DNA from: Sphaerolaimus hirsutus
Lineage: Eukaryota; Nematoda; Chromadorea; Monhysterida; Sphaerolaimidae
Assembly: GCA_964036195.1 (NCBI GenBank)
Contig: OZ038457.1
Coordinates: 16,829,147-16,893,146, forward strand
Direction: 5' to 3'
DNA length: 64,000 bases
How positions within the stretch are numbered: position 1 is the stretch's first letter; every line of letters starts with the position of its first letter. Shown here one piece after another: positions 25,979-38,269 of this stretch. The notes under the pieces were generated by a model, which did not search any database, was not told the DNA's origin, and saw only the letters and a list, made by a program, of their open reading frames with translations. Both the position numbers and the translations under genes were made by a program.

Positions 25979-27130
25979 ATTAAGACTGAAGTGTCACAAG
26001 TCAAATCCTCAATTTTCATTAGCGTTGTTGCTTAGAACAGAGATCGAATTTCAAATTGCACATCACATGCTTTTGTAGTTGGGCGTAGTCTGGGTATTTG
26101 TTCTGTGCAACACCATTAACGAGGTTGAAAACCTGGATGTTCAATGACTGGGGCCAATCGCGCACTGTTCGAGGACAAATACTACACCTTATTTAATGAC
26201 AACCATACAGTATGAGTACTAGTGATGTTAAAGGCACCGGAAAATTGGCACCCAGCACCTTCGTCCCCTGGCTAAAAGTGGCACCACACAGCACTGGCAC
26301 CAGTTCATTGTGAAAGAATAGTGCTAACGTCAAAGGGCACCCGCCTGTTGCAGGGGCACTGCGTAAAAGTGTAAAATTTTGCCGTTTTCGGGAAGTGAAA
26401 AAAATGTCCATTTCAGTAAAAAAAAATTTTTGCCACCCTACTAATGAGGGCTATCAAAATTTTGCAGAAGCTTGAAAATACAACTCAAATTTACACTTAG
26501 CAGGGAGCAGGATTGACCCGTGGACATCTGAACAATATCAACTTCTATAGATATTTAGCAATAGATAAATCAACCGTCAGTTAAAAATTTGACTTCAAAT
26601 TATGTACAAGAGAGAAATCAAAGCAAACATAAAGAAAAACTATCACCCGATCGCCAAACAAACAACCGAAAACAGATATTTTAAATCTACAAAAAACTGT
26701 GCACAAGCAAAGTGGCAATTTGTTCATGTGTCAAGTTGTTATGAAAATTCCAGAAAATGCTAAATGTATCCGCACGAAATTTGTGTAATAGATAGACGGA
26801 ATAAACATACCATTCAAAACATGCTAGCGATAGAGTGACGCTATGGCGCCCTTTGAACATGGCGCAAAAAGTATTGGCGCCATAGACTGTAAATACGCGG
26901 CGCCAAACGAACGAACCGTAGCGCTTTTCCATAATAATATTATACACACACACGTGTGCGCATTTAGCTACGACAAAATAAATATGTAAATAAACACACT
27001 ATCGGGACCTTTCGGAACAGAATCGCTCAGTAGGGCAGTTACAATGACGACAGATGTGACACAAGTTCGCCAAACTACAAGGCCCAGGACTTACGATTTT
27101 GGCAAAGTCTTGGGTATAACACGACCCGAC

Positions 27131-28531
27131 CAAATATTGCGGGCCATGCTCACTTTACAACTTTGACAGTTTACAAGTAGAGTAAACCTGACACTTTACA
27201 AGTAGATATATACAAGTTTACAAGTATAAATAACAAAGTGTACAAGTACATTTCAACTCCATTTTTGCGCTCACTTTACAAGTAAATATAACAAGTTTAC
27301 AAGTATAAATACCCAAGTTTACAAGTAGATTTCAACTGCATTTTCGCGCTCACTTTACAAGTAAATATATACAAGTTTACAAGTATATTTCAACTGCATT
27401 TTTGCGCTCAATTTACAAGTCCAATGGCCAAACTTTACAAGTACAAATATGCTAGTATTCTAGTATGCTAGTGATAGTATAAATATAAATCATTACAGAT
27501 ATATATATATGGACTCACCGACACATGGAATATCGCTGTATTAACAATTTCAAACCTACTTAAGTACATAAAAGAGCGCTTTTTCACGTTGCACCATGAG
27601 TGCAGTTTGTCATTCAAAATGGTAATTTTTTAAATTGTTTTATAATCTTTGTCTTCACGAAATTTCATGAAAGTGTAAGCAAAAAATCACGTTCTTTTGA
27701 GATATTACACTACATAAAAATCTGACATCAAATGCAAAAGTTACAATATTTTCTTTTTTCTCAGGAATGGAGTTGTTATTTCCAATCATGGATATTTCAC
27801 TTGTGACCAATATGTAAAAACCATACTTTGCATTGTGGCAACTTGGCAGTTCTCTTACTCACTTGATACCTATGAAACTTAATACTGTCTCTGACAAAAA
27901 AGAACACTTACTCACTTGATACCTTGGCTGACTGAGTTGACCACAAGCTTACTCAGTCAACTGTTTGCTCACCCAGCAGTTTTCCTGACTCACTTGATTA
28001 GTAGATTGAGTTGGCGATTTACTCAGTTGACAGTGGGTCTTTTTGAACAGACACTTGATGAAGTCTTTTTCCTGCATGCTTTTTTTGCATGCCACTTCAT
28101 CAAAGTCAGCCGGAATGACCACGCAGGCGCGAAGCAGATACACGTGCCAATCACATACAATAATGGATAATTGTGATTGGAAATTTTGTTTGATGATTTT
28201 AATATAATGTTTGCACAATGAGAGCAGGCAACACCTGTTGGCTATGGGACTTGTCATATAGTTGTAAAGTGCGCTTTTTACTTGTAAAGTTTGGTAGTTG
28301 GACCTGTAACGTGAGCGCAAAAATGCGGTTGAAATCTACTTGTAAACTTGGGGTTTTTTTACTTGTAAACTTGTATATAATTACTTGTAAAGTGAGCGTG
28401 AAAGGGGAGTTAAAATCTACTTGTAAACTTGGGTCTTATTACTTGTAAAGTTTCATATTATTACTTGTAAAGTTTCAGGTTTACTCTACTTGTAAACTGT
28501 CAAAGTTGTAAAGTGATGCAGGGTCAATATT
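27131..28531. mobile_element. 1.4-kb inverted-repeat element with subterminal repeats (family I)
   Basis: Arms about 300 bp: left CACTTTACAACTTTGACAGT, right ACTGTCAAAGTTGTAAAGTG. Inside each arm the unit CACTTTACAAGTA / TTTACAAGTAGATTTCAAC, with GCGCTCACTTTACAAGT, recurs several times. No transposase frame is visible in the middle. Confidence 0.75.
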
Positions 28532-29093
28532 GCTGCGGACATCCGCCATAAAATTGTATTTGCATAACCTCAACGTAAATACTGTCGTGTTTTATCGGGC
28601 GTCCCGAACCGTGTATTTATTGTATTTAAATACCGCAAACATTGTTAACACGGCCTTGGAAAATCGTTAGTCTCGGGACCTGCCAAGTTCCAGTAAGTGA
28701 TCACCTACACAAACTGATGTACACGCGCACTGTACTGTTCGATTGTGATCGCGCATAAATAGCATTCCAAAGTATGAGCGCTTGTTTTAAAATATAAATC
28801 AAGAAAATCTTTTGGCGAGAAAAATACAATTAAGTCTATGTGGAAAACCCTGAAAACGATTTTTTGGTATAAAAATATTTATATCTGACTATCTGGAATG
28901 CTAATCATGCAAGCCGCAGCAGTGAACCAATCTATAAATAACTTCAACGAACAACATGCTATTTTACATGCACGAAAAGTATAAAATTTCAGCGAAGTGA
29001 AATTATTACACAAAGTCCTGCGTGTATTTTTACACGCTTCTATTTTTTGACGTTAAAACACTTGGTTGACGGATCTGTTTGTAAGTTACAAAA

Positions 29094-29348
29094 GGGCCCA
29101 CACACACTAGTCCGTGTCTACAGAATCTCAAATAAAAAACGCAAACTTTTTTTTTAGCATCACGCATAGCAGATTCAATGAAAATAAAGTATCATGATCT
29201 AAAATGAACTATGCTCTAACACACAGTGTAGTATTTGGTAGTAATTCAATCAAATACTACAATAGGAAAGTTGAAATCACATAATTTATCAAAATATAGT
29301 CGAATTGAGCTGACACGAATTTTGAAGTCAACTAGCGTGTGTGGGCCC
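29094..29348. mobile_element. Family G element
   Basis: Left GGGCCCACACACACTAGTCC, right CTAGCGTGTGTGGGCCC; the TGACACGAATTTTGAAGTCA block is shared with the copy at 8321. Confidence 0.75.
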
Positions 29349-29514
29349 TTAGTGACGAGGAATGCCATGTAATTGTCCTAGCAGGTAGTGGTGAAAACAA
29401 AACCACAGCAAACATGGTGGTCTGGTCAGCTAATCAAAATCGTATACAAAACCACATATTTTATACACGCGTTCTATACGGCAGTTCATAGTACAAATTG
29501 CCACCATTTCCAAA

Positions 29515-30405
29515 TACCGTATTTCCTCGAATATACTGAAGAGGTCAATTTTTTGTGCGCAGAATCCTGATGGATTTTTATTCAAATGTTGATCAAACAA
29601 TTCCCCCCAAAACCCCCGAGTAGTACAGAGAAAAAAAGCACCAACTAAAGCGTATCATCAAAATACTTGATGGTGATTAGTGAAGGAGAAACCACCAACA
29701 ATAACCACATAGTGTATTACTTGCAACTGCGCATTATATTGCCACAAAATTGGTAGTCACAAATACCGTATTTCTTCGATTTTATTGACTGTTCATTTAC
29801 ATTGCCTTGCTCGTTTACATTGTCGGGTCTGCGGGCCTTCTGAAAAATACATTGCCATGTTCGAATACATTGGCGTATGAAAAAATAGATGAAAAATAGA
29901 TTTGATTCATCACTTTGTTTGCCGCTCTAAGGAGTCTAACAACCCTACTATTGTGTAAATTTACCTAATTTTTGATGAACGCAGAGTGTAGTTTTCATTA
30001 TACTTATTCCACATTCATATCTAATTAAGAAATGCACATGGAAAAAACAGTGTGGAATATACATTGCCATGTTCATTCACTTTGCCGTGCTCGTTTACAT
30101 TGCCCCCCAAAATGGCTTATGAAACTATACATTGGCGGTCAATAAAATCGAAGAAATACGGTACATCGAATAGTGGAATATTTTCCGCATTTTCTTCCTG
30201 TTTTCAGCGAAACAGCACGATCTGGGTGCAGCTTCACGTTTGTTTTGTTTTTACGTTTTTTTTTGTAAACAAGTTGCGCTTTGCATCATTCTGGTGTTCA
30301 TTGCACTTATTATGGAGAAGTTATTTTTCAGGGAAGCGATTATTGTTTCCCAATTAGCTCTAATAGAAGATATATTCGAATAGGTTTTAATCGAGAAAAT
30401 ACGGT
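29515..30405. repeat. Family A element with a nested palindrome
   Basis: Outer ends TACCGTATTTCCTCGAATAT and TTTTAATCGAGAAAATACGG. A second inverted-repeat element with ends TACCGTATTTCTTCGATTTT and AAAATCGAAGAAATACGGTA sits inside at 29764-30163 and carries CATTGCC repeats. Confidence 0.7.
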
Positions 30406-30877
30406 GATTACGGTAATACGATAATAAAACAATACCGAAACCTAAGACAAAAATCTCCCAAAAGATGAAGCTCGCAGTAAAACAAGTTCCAAAAGCAGCT
30501 AAATGAAATTTCCGGGCACTACGACACTGAGCAGCGAGTCTGTAGAAATGACCAGATCAGTAATTGCGAAAAAATAATTACCAATAGAAACATTTACATA
30601 CAAAATCTATCGACCACATATCGATTACATATTTACATACAATCCTACCGTAAAGTGCTAAACAAAGACACCATGGGCGGCAATTGTTCAGTACTTTTTA
30701 TCGATATACAGTACTCAATTATTGCACAAGAGCGAGCGTCATTTCCTCACATGTGAATAAACCATCTATCATAAAAAAAACCAGACGTTGCTTCAAGTGA
30801 AATGAGCAAGCACACCGGCATAATGATCAGTGCAAAATAGCCCAAAATGTGCAGAAAAGACAAGTAAGTCCATTTTG

Positions 30878-33800
30878 TCAAGCGACAAGGCGTTCTAATT
30901 GTTCCTCACACGAGCCGGCCGCCAGCCTGTTGTAAGCCATTTCGGTGATGCCGTGGTAGTGCACAAATGCAGCTACCAGCACGCACATGTGGAATATCTG
31001 GTGAGACTGGAACTGCGAAAAGGGAAAAACTTAGCTGGCAACGTGCCCATGATACAGAAATAAATATCAGTGGAAAATGTAGGGTTCAAATGGGATTGAC
31101 TTTTCGGGATCGTGATAGGTATTGAGGTCACCAGATAGGGATTGATTTTCGAGTTTTCGGGATCGGGATCATCCCTGGGTACTGGTCGCGGGATCGGGAT
31201 TTCGGCCAAAGTTCTCGTATTGATGGTTTTTATTAAAAAAATTCACAAAAAAGCCTAAATACACACAGCTTTTCGGGATATGAAAATTTTCGGGATAGGG
31301 ACCGGGATCGGGACCGCTGAATCCCGGAAATTATCGGGATCCGGTATAGCTATCCCGTTTGAGCCCTAGGAAAGCGGCACACTGTGAAACCTACCCAAAT
31401 ATCACACTTCCCCGGAAAGAATCTCTCCGGCACCCTCCACGCATACAGCAGCGCGCCACCAATATACAGTGCGGCCATGAGCGCCATCCAATGGAAGGCC
31501 ACGTCGCGCACGAGCGACACCAACCCGTCGGTGATGATGTAGTGGATGCAGGGCACCACGCCGCTCAGACCCGTGCCGATGAACACGCCCGCGCGCAGCG
31601 GACGGAACTGCGGCGTGGCGAACCGGTCCCACAGCGAGACGACGATCGAGAAGGCGCCCTGGGTGGCAGTCCCGGACACTGTAAAATGCCCTGTGAGATG
31701 TCAAATGTCACGCAAAGTGTCAAAAGTCATGTAAAATGCCCTGCAAAATGGCAACCTGGTTGCCATTTTACAGGGCATTTTACATGACTTTCGACACTTT
31801 GCGTGACCTTTGACATTTTACAGGGCATTTTACAGTGTCTGGGAATGGCACCAGCACGCTGATCAGCACCGAGTAGACGATCTTGGGCTCGGTGCGACAG
31901 TAGAAGCCGTAGAACAGCCAGGGGATGAACGAGCCGACGATCATCAAAGAGATGCCCACGTAGTCGAGCTTGGAGAACAGTTTGCCTACCTGCGTGGGTG
32001 GCACGGAGGTATTAGGTTGGAGAATGTCAACTTAAGCGGCTATGAATCTGACAATACACATACATATGAAGGGTGTGCTTCTAAATGTACCGATCTACAA
32101 ATTTTTCAAATTTGAGTTAATACCATTTTTGGGGTCCCCATAAAAATGCGCTTCAAAAATATACATAATATGTGGGGGGTGCGAAATTCAATTTTGAGAT
32201 ATGGGGGGTCGAAAAAAGCAAAAAAATCGCAAAATACAGTTTTTGAAATTTTAAAAGTACCAATCTACAAGCTTTTTCAGCTTTTGTGTCTTTAAAAGTA
32301 CCGATCTACACACTTTTTTCAAAATTGTTCTTTTAAATGTACCGATCTGCACATTATTTTTTGTGCTTCTAAAAGTACCGATGTCAGATCGGTGTCCGGT
32401 TGCGCAAAAACTCATTTTGTGCTTTTTTATCATGGGTAAAAGTACCGATCTACAGCTTTCTGATTTTGTGCCTTAAAAAATACCGATCTACACGCTATTA
32501 CCAATTTGTTCCTTTAAAATGTATTGTACTACAAAAAATACGATTCACTAAATGTTATATAGCTAGTGTTATATGTATAAACAATGATTATACCCATGCA
32601 TGTGGATACCCAATAATATGGCCGAAATACCCATACCCAAAATTCCCATACCCAATATCTATGTATGGGTATTGCATGCTCCAAACTTTCAATCGCGATT
32701 ATCTCGAAATCGATTTTTTTGTAGATCGGTACTTCTAGAAGCACACCCTTCATATTTACGTTGTCGTTTTCGGCAAATTTTTTGGCTAAATACTACCCCC
32801 GACACCCATCTGCAGCGATTTTTAAGAAATTTTACAGCTCTTCTCACCAAAAATCACTAATCTTGATACAATTATATAGATTTTCACCTCCAAAATCACT
32901 AGTTCATGTGTCTAATAGCCTATTTTTAGCTATTTTAGTATGTACTATATGTAGGGTTCAAACGGGACCGCGGATTCGGCAAAACACGTTACATGGTTCG
33001 GCAAAACGTCGGGACTGGGGCGGTCCCGGTCCCGGTCCCGACACCCAAGTCCCGGTCCCGGTCCCGACAATTAAAAAAGTCAGTCCCGGTCCCCACCACT
33101 CAGTCACGGTCCCGGTCCGGACCACCCAGTCCCGGTCCCGGTCCCGGAATTTGATAGCGGTCCCGACAAGGGATGGTAAAAAACGTATTTTTCAATGACC
33201 TGGGTTTAAAGGATGTTTTTTTAATAAAATGGTTTTTTCAAAGGCTCCCAAATATAGTTACAATGTGTTCAACATATACACGTAAATATGTGAGACAAAT
33301 AGCAGTATCTTATGATGTCATATATCGTAAGAGAAGGCTTATACATTGACACTGTCATCAATTTGACAGTGATGTTACAGGGGTATGTGGGAGCACATTG
33401 GTTTGATATTATATACTACACTAGCATTCTTATTACACGGTAAGATGAAAAGTGCCAACCCTACTAGACCCAACCCAACAAACACCTCACTAACCTCATG
33501 CGAGTGGTTGCACACCGTATGGAACGCGGTGGACATGGCCAGGCACATGATGGCGCCGAGAAAGAACGAGGAGAAGACGATCTTCTCCTGCCACTGCACG
33601 TGGTGCTCCGGCCGCGACAGGAACCACACCGCCACGCCCATGAATGCCACGCAGCCTGTGAGGGGGGGGGGGTTATTTAGGTTACATGGCACTCGATATT
33701 AGGATACGATGATTATTTTGCCAACCAAAAAATGTGTTGCGGTTAGATTTGGAAAATGGGTGATTTTTAGAAAATGTAGTAAATTTTATCTCAGAAAATT

Positions 33801-36800
33801 TCTCCAATTAAAAAAATGCCAATTGCGGTCATCAACACTTTCGAAACTATGTGTCAACATTGCCCCTCATTTCAAGATTACATGTAAACCACAACCAACA
33901 AAGGAAAAAAAGTGGGCCCCGCTTATTTTCAAAATAACATTTTATTGCATTTCGACTTTGTATTGGTACACAGCTGACAATTGTAGCAAAAAAAATCATA
34001 AAAAGTAATTGCGCACAAAATTGATAAGATTTGGCAATGAAAACGTTCCTAGCACACTGGAAGATAACGGCACGCAAAGCAACTCATTGTGCCAATTTGC
34101 TATTGCCAACTATTCACATAATCTACTGTACTTCCTCGAAATACACCCTTGAAAAAAATACTACAGAGTGAGACATCACAACACTCTCATGTATTAGCCT
34201 TCCCGTATAATATTATATAAGCACTGTTCCATGCCGAACTTCACTTGAAGTCTAAACATTTGACAAAAGGCGATGTATGCAACAAGACACAAAAGTCAAC
34301 ACAAAAATGAATATTTTTGAGAGAAATCACCAATTATAAGGCTATCCCATGACTCCACAGCCATTCTATGGCTGTATTTATCATCGCCAAGTACTGGCAA
34401 TTGCCTGATATAACTGCATACGTTGACTCATAACTGTTTTTAGGATTTAAAAAAACGGTTTTATTATTTTTTAAACTTTTTTTTAATTTCCCTAGCTAGT
34501 ATAATTTTGCATCGCAACCAGTAGAATTTTGCGCAACACAACTCAGAACTTCACTTTACTTCAAACTAGAAAGAAGTTAAAACAGCCGTGCAAACTTCGA
34601 GAAAGAAAAAAAAACATTTTCAAAGTAAACACGAACCCCACCAACCCAAAAGATGCGTCCAAATATTGCCCGTCTCAGTGTGCAGCGCGAACACGGACCG
34701 CAGACAGGCGCCCATGTGGGGCACGGGCACCCTGTGACCCCCGTGCAGGAACTCGTTGTCCTTGAGCCAGTCCGGCAGCTCGTTGAAGTGCGTCACCCGC
34801 GTCGAGTACGCCCAGAACTGAGAGAAGGGGTGTAGTGTTTTGCTGTGTGGATGCTAGGCTCTAGTCCACTATGCGTTTGAAGCGAACATGACAGTATTCA
34901 CACTCATCGTTTTGTGAGTGGCTTCTGAAAGGGCTAGGGTTGGCCGATGTTTTTTAAAAAACGTTTTTTATTAAAAAACGTTTAAAAAAACAAAACATGA
35001 CGTCCGAAATGTTTTTTTTTTTAAAACATCGACCGAAATTTTTAGTACTAAGCACTAGGTATTTTGCAAAATTTTTGCGCGCAAGCGCGCAATTTCACAC
35101 ACAAAGTGACATTGGTGGTTGTTTTCATTGGTCTTGTGGCATTTTTAGTATCAAAGTATCCATTTATATATGCTACCATGGGTTAATAAGCCGTAATATG
35201 TCGGTGTAGTATATAATATTGAGGTAATGTGCTTCCATGTACCTCCACAGTGTGTAACTTCCCTCCCAAAGTAACAACCTCCTTTTATAACCTTGTTTCA
35301 TCACTATTCCGTGCCAAGCTTTACCTGAAGTCACGAACATTCGACTATAAGGCGATATACGAACGTATCGACAAAAAAATGGATATTTTTGACACAAATC
35401 ACCACTTATAATGCTATCCCATGGCTCAACAGCCATTATATGGTCATATATAAACTTCACAGAGTATTGCCACTGTCTGATATACCTATATATGTTGACA
35501 CAAGGTCATATCTGGGAGCTTTTAAAAAAAACGTTTTTTATTTAAAAAAAACGTGTTTTTTTATTAAAAAAACATCGAGTTAAAAAAAAACGTTTTTTTT
35601 TCCAACCCTAGAAAGGGCTCCCAATTAAGCGCTTTAGGTGTCATTTGGTGGTGTAAATTAAAATGAGAAATGATTACATGGTGCATGCACGTTAATAGAT
35701 GCAATTTAAATACTAGGTGTTACTACATAAACTACGTTCTGAGTGAAGCACTGCAGTAAATATGTATTTAGCTATGGCTACTGAATGTGCACAATAAAAA
35801 TACAGCTTATCCAGACAGCAATAAATAATGCCCCAAAACCAAGAAAGTTTGAAGTCACGACAGGGTGGAACATTATATGCGCGCATAGCGATTTATTAGT
35901 TTTGAGAGGGTGACTTAGCACGCGACCGATACCTTGTCAGCCCAAGAGCCATACCGCTGGTCATCCTGCACCAACAGTGGAATAGCGGCAAAAACGACAA
36001 TGCAGTATACCGAGTGGAGCATTCCTTGCGCAGAATCCTACCGTAATTTAATGAATAAAATCTTGTTATAAATTTCGTAATTGATTATTCCGTAGTGAAA
36101 GCGAAGTATTGCGATGAAAACAACTGTGTAATTTTTGTTTCATCGTTCAGATGGGTTATGGTAGTTTTCCACGCAAAGTGTGCTGTCCGCCGACCAACAA
36201 ACGCCGAGTACAACAAACGCACCACACAACAATACGACACAACACGCATCACTTCACCTAGTGTCCAGCACAACACCAAAGCACAGTTGCCCACGTACCC
36301 GTCGAAACATGTGCCCGGCGTGCTCCTTGGCCGAGTCGAACGCGGGGAAGCACACGTTGATGTCGTCCTCCATCTCGACGGTGAGCTCGTCGTCGAGGAG
36401 CGCGTCGGGCAGCGGGACCACCGGCGGCACGAGCACGTTGTTCTCGTCGCCCAGCTGCTCGTGGAAGGCGGTAGAGTCGGGCGAATGGGGCGACAGCGGC
36501 AGGCGGCGGCGACGCCTGTGAATGCGCAACATTGTTGTGAAAAAAATGCGCAAAAATATAAGGCTTATTTATTTTATGTTTCAAGATTTTTTTGATAATT
36601 TCATTTAACCCTTCAAGGAGCTTTTGAGATTATATTTAAAAATATTTTCAAAAAATTACCAATTTTTGAAAGCTAATCTCTTTAATGGCACAGATCTCAC
36701 GATATAGAACTAGCCAAAGGCTCAGTAGAGTTTGAATTTCAGATTGCAGCTTTTGAGCTCTTTGGGGCGGACAATGTCAAAAAATCCGGAAAATCGGGAA

Positions 36801-37569
36801 AGGGGATGGTTGTGCTCTTTGTTTCACAGTTTCATTCTGCGGAATTATACAGCAATAAGACACCTGATTCACATATATTTATATACGCTCTTAGGCACCA
36901 TCCAATACATGTGCCGCCGAGCCACCAACTCTCAAGAACAACCACCGCCACAAGTACACACCTATATGACGCATGAATCTCACCACCGAGCACATTGCCG
37001 TGGCCGTCGAGAAGGTCGCAGCCCCTGGCCAGAAGTTCCGTGTACTGAGGGTCGCGTCGACTGGCCACATCGTCCGGTGAAGATTGGTGACCCGATGATG
37101 CACCCGTCAGAGGCAATTCTGCAAATGGTAAAGTTGGTTAAGGCGAATAAATCAACTTAAGTAGATTTAATTACAATAACTTTTTGTCCAGTGATGATCA
37201 CGCGATGAGATCACTGAGATGATCGATTTTCTTTGGCAAAAACACCCTGGGGGCAGTCCCAGACCCTGTAAAGTGTCAATAAGTAAAGTGAAGTGTAAAA
37301 TAAAGTAAAATAAAATGTCAATAGAAAAGATGTTATTGCAGAATTTTGCATGACAATTGACACTGTACTTTACATTTGTCATGACAATTAACAGTTTGCA
37401 TGGCATTTTACACGACATTTGACACTTTACTTTGCATCGACCGACCTGACTGCGCCTGCACAAACTCGGCACTGTCATCGTCGGACTCAATTAGCTGCGC
37501 GCCCGCGCCGCCCGTCTGTTGGTGCGTCACAATTATGTCGATCGGCTGCGATCGGGCTTCATCAGACAT
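30878..37569 (-). CDS. AdipoR: Adiponectin receptor (PAQR family seven-transmembrane protein)
   Basis: Eight coding exons give a 455-residue protein: 37446-37569, 36962-37118, 36299-36515, 34646-34817, 33495-33655, 31852-31989, 31395-31658, 30878-31012. All phases agree. The N-terminal 166 residues are hydrophilic and acidic. Family blocks follow in order: LPDWLKDNEFLHGGHR, HTETGNIWTHLLG, FFLGAIMCLAMSTAFHTV, LFSKLDYVG, SLWDRFATP, GLSGVVPCIHY, RVPERFFPGKCDIW and FQSHQIFH. The zinc-binding residues expected from adiponectin receptor structures are present as His269, His415 and His419, and the catalytic-site Asp as Asp286. Human receptors have about 375-386 residues, so the extra length is N-terminal. 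The family has seven membrane helices with an inward N-terminus and ceramidase-like activity in lipid metabolism. Exon 2 must use the donor at 36961-36960 (GTGTGT); the nearer GTGAGA breaks the frame. Intron 6 is entirely a mobile element (see 31659-31851). The gene is head to head with TMEM185. Confidence 0.93.
31080..31368. mobile_element. Family E element in AdipoR intron 7
   Basis: Ends TAGGGTTCAAATGGGAT and ATCCCGTTTGAGCCCTA; flanking 8-mers GGAAAATG and GGAAAGCG match at six of eight. It fills most of the 382-bp intron. Confidence 0.75.
31659..31851 (-). mobile_element. Family B element forming the whole of AdipoR intron 6 (introner)
   Basis: A 193-bp near-perfect palindrome centred near 31755 (TGGCAACC / GGTTGCCA). 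On the coding strand the exon ends GTGCTG, then GTGCCATTCCCAGACACTG begins the intron. The intron ends GTGTCCGGGACTGCCACC plus CAG, followed by GGCGCC of the next exon. Removing it joins VLISVL to GAFSIVVSLWDRFATP with no gap relative to known adiponectin receptors (VLGISAIIVAQWDRFATP in human). The inverted repeat thus supplies GT. The 3-bp flank (CTG on the donor side, CAG on the acceptor side) supplies AG. Confidence 0.9.
32068..32751. mobile_element. Inverted-repeat element (family Q) with a repeated 13-mer, AdipoR intron 5
   Basis: Ends TGAAGGGTGTGCTTCTAAAT and TCTAGAAGCACACCCTTCA, flanked by TA. The motif GTACCGATCTACA or its complement occurs about ten times between the ends. Confidence 0.75.
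32952..33180. mobile_element. Family E element, right end merged with a family F remnant
   Basis: Begins TAGGGTTCAAACGGGACC; GGTCCCGGTCCCG repeats; right end not resolved. AdipoR intron 5. Confidence 0.6.
33170..33465. mobile_element. Family F remnant in AdipoR intron 5
   Basis: AGGGATGGTAAAAAACG at the left, AGTGCCAACCCTACTA at the right; AGTGATGTTACAGGGGTATG inside. Confidence 0.5.
34935..35610. mobile_element. Family F element (hAT-like) in AdipoR intron 3, near-identical to 11034-11709
   Basis: Same ends; exact 8-bp duplication GAAAGGGC (34927-34934 and 35611-35618). The two copies differ at only a few per cent of positions by eye, so transposition was recent. Confidence 0.9.
37250..37445 (-). 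mobile_element. Family B element starting exactly at the donor of AdipoR intron 1
   Basis: On the coding strand exon 1 ends GTCAG and the intron starts GTCGGTCGATGCAAAGTAAA, an eroded family B end running into the family's interior. The other end, GGGTCTGGGACTGCCCC followed by CAG, is at 37250 and 37247-37249. Both flanks are therefore CAG on the coding strand. The present acceptor lies 131 bp further on (37119). Confidence 0.75.
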
Positions 37570-38269
37570 TTTCGATTCGATTTCAGCGATTTGTTGCTAT
37601 TTAGAGTTAAACAGCTGGCGATAGCAGGATGGAACGACGATCGAATCACGCGGCTCCGGTCACTTTTCAATGAATTGAACATAAGTTGAGTGAAATTTAA
37701 TGTTGAAAAAGTTTGAATGGGAAATCTAGGAAGCATTTGACAATAGCCATTCCTGTCGATAACATTTATACATGTGACGATTCATTACATTGAACCCAAT
37801 GGTGGAAAATGCGCAGTTTACACGGAAAAAGCTTAGCATAAAATGACGTCATGCTTTCAGTCATACGGTTATCAAAAAGAACATAAATTTTATCCGAGAT
37901 ACCCTTATAACAAGTTGGTAGCAAGCCAAATATTTCGAAATCGCTAAAAGATAAAAATAGGCTAAAAATAGGTATATAATTATGTATACAAACAAAAATA
38001 GCTATTATGAAGGTGAATCGTGGCAAAATGGTACACAATTAAGCGATTTCGAGCAAAAATTGTTGAAAAATCGCTCAAAATACAATACGCAAAGTGTGAC
38101 TTGGACGTGGGCCAAGTTGTCATTAATGACCCGATCCGAATATTATTGCCAAAAAGAAAGGTAGAATAAAAGCCATGAACGAGAAAGTCGGCCAGTGATG
38201 GTTTCCAGTTATTAAACAGTAACAGAATATATCACTGTCTTAGATACATATTGCCTTGGTGTCGTTCTG
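37570..38269. promoter_or_regulatory. Head-to-head intergenic region between AdipoR and TMEM185
   Basis: Only 700 bp separate the two start codons, so the 5' UTRs and promoters of both genes should lie here. The middle (37900-38070) has family C-like AT-rich sequence (AAAATAGGCTAAAAATAGG). I cannot point to a TATA box or a defined element, so this is an inference from gene layout. Confidence 0.45.

Noticed and set aside
36258..36584. Alternative frame over AdipoR exon 3 rich in Ala and Arg
   Set aside because: It is a shadow of the real frame, which is acidic and joins correctly to both neighbouring exons.
36978..36984. GTGAGA as the donor of AdipoR exon 2
   Set aside because: It looks like the better consensus, but it leaves exon 3 out of frame. 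The GTGTGT donor at 36961-36960 gives phase 2 and a continuous 455-residue protein.
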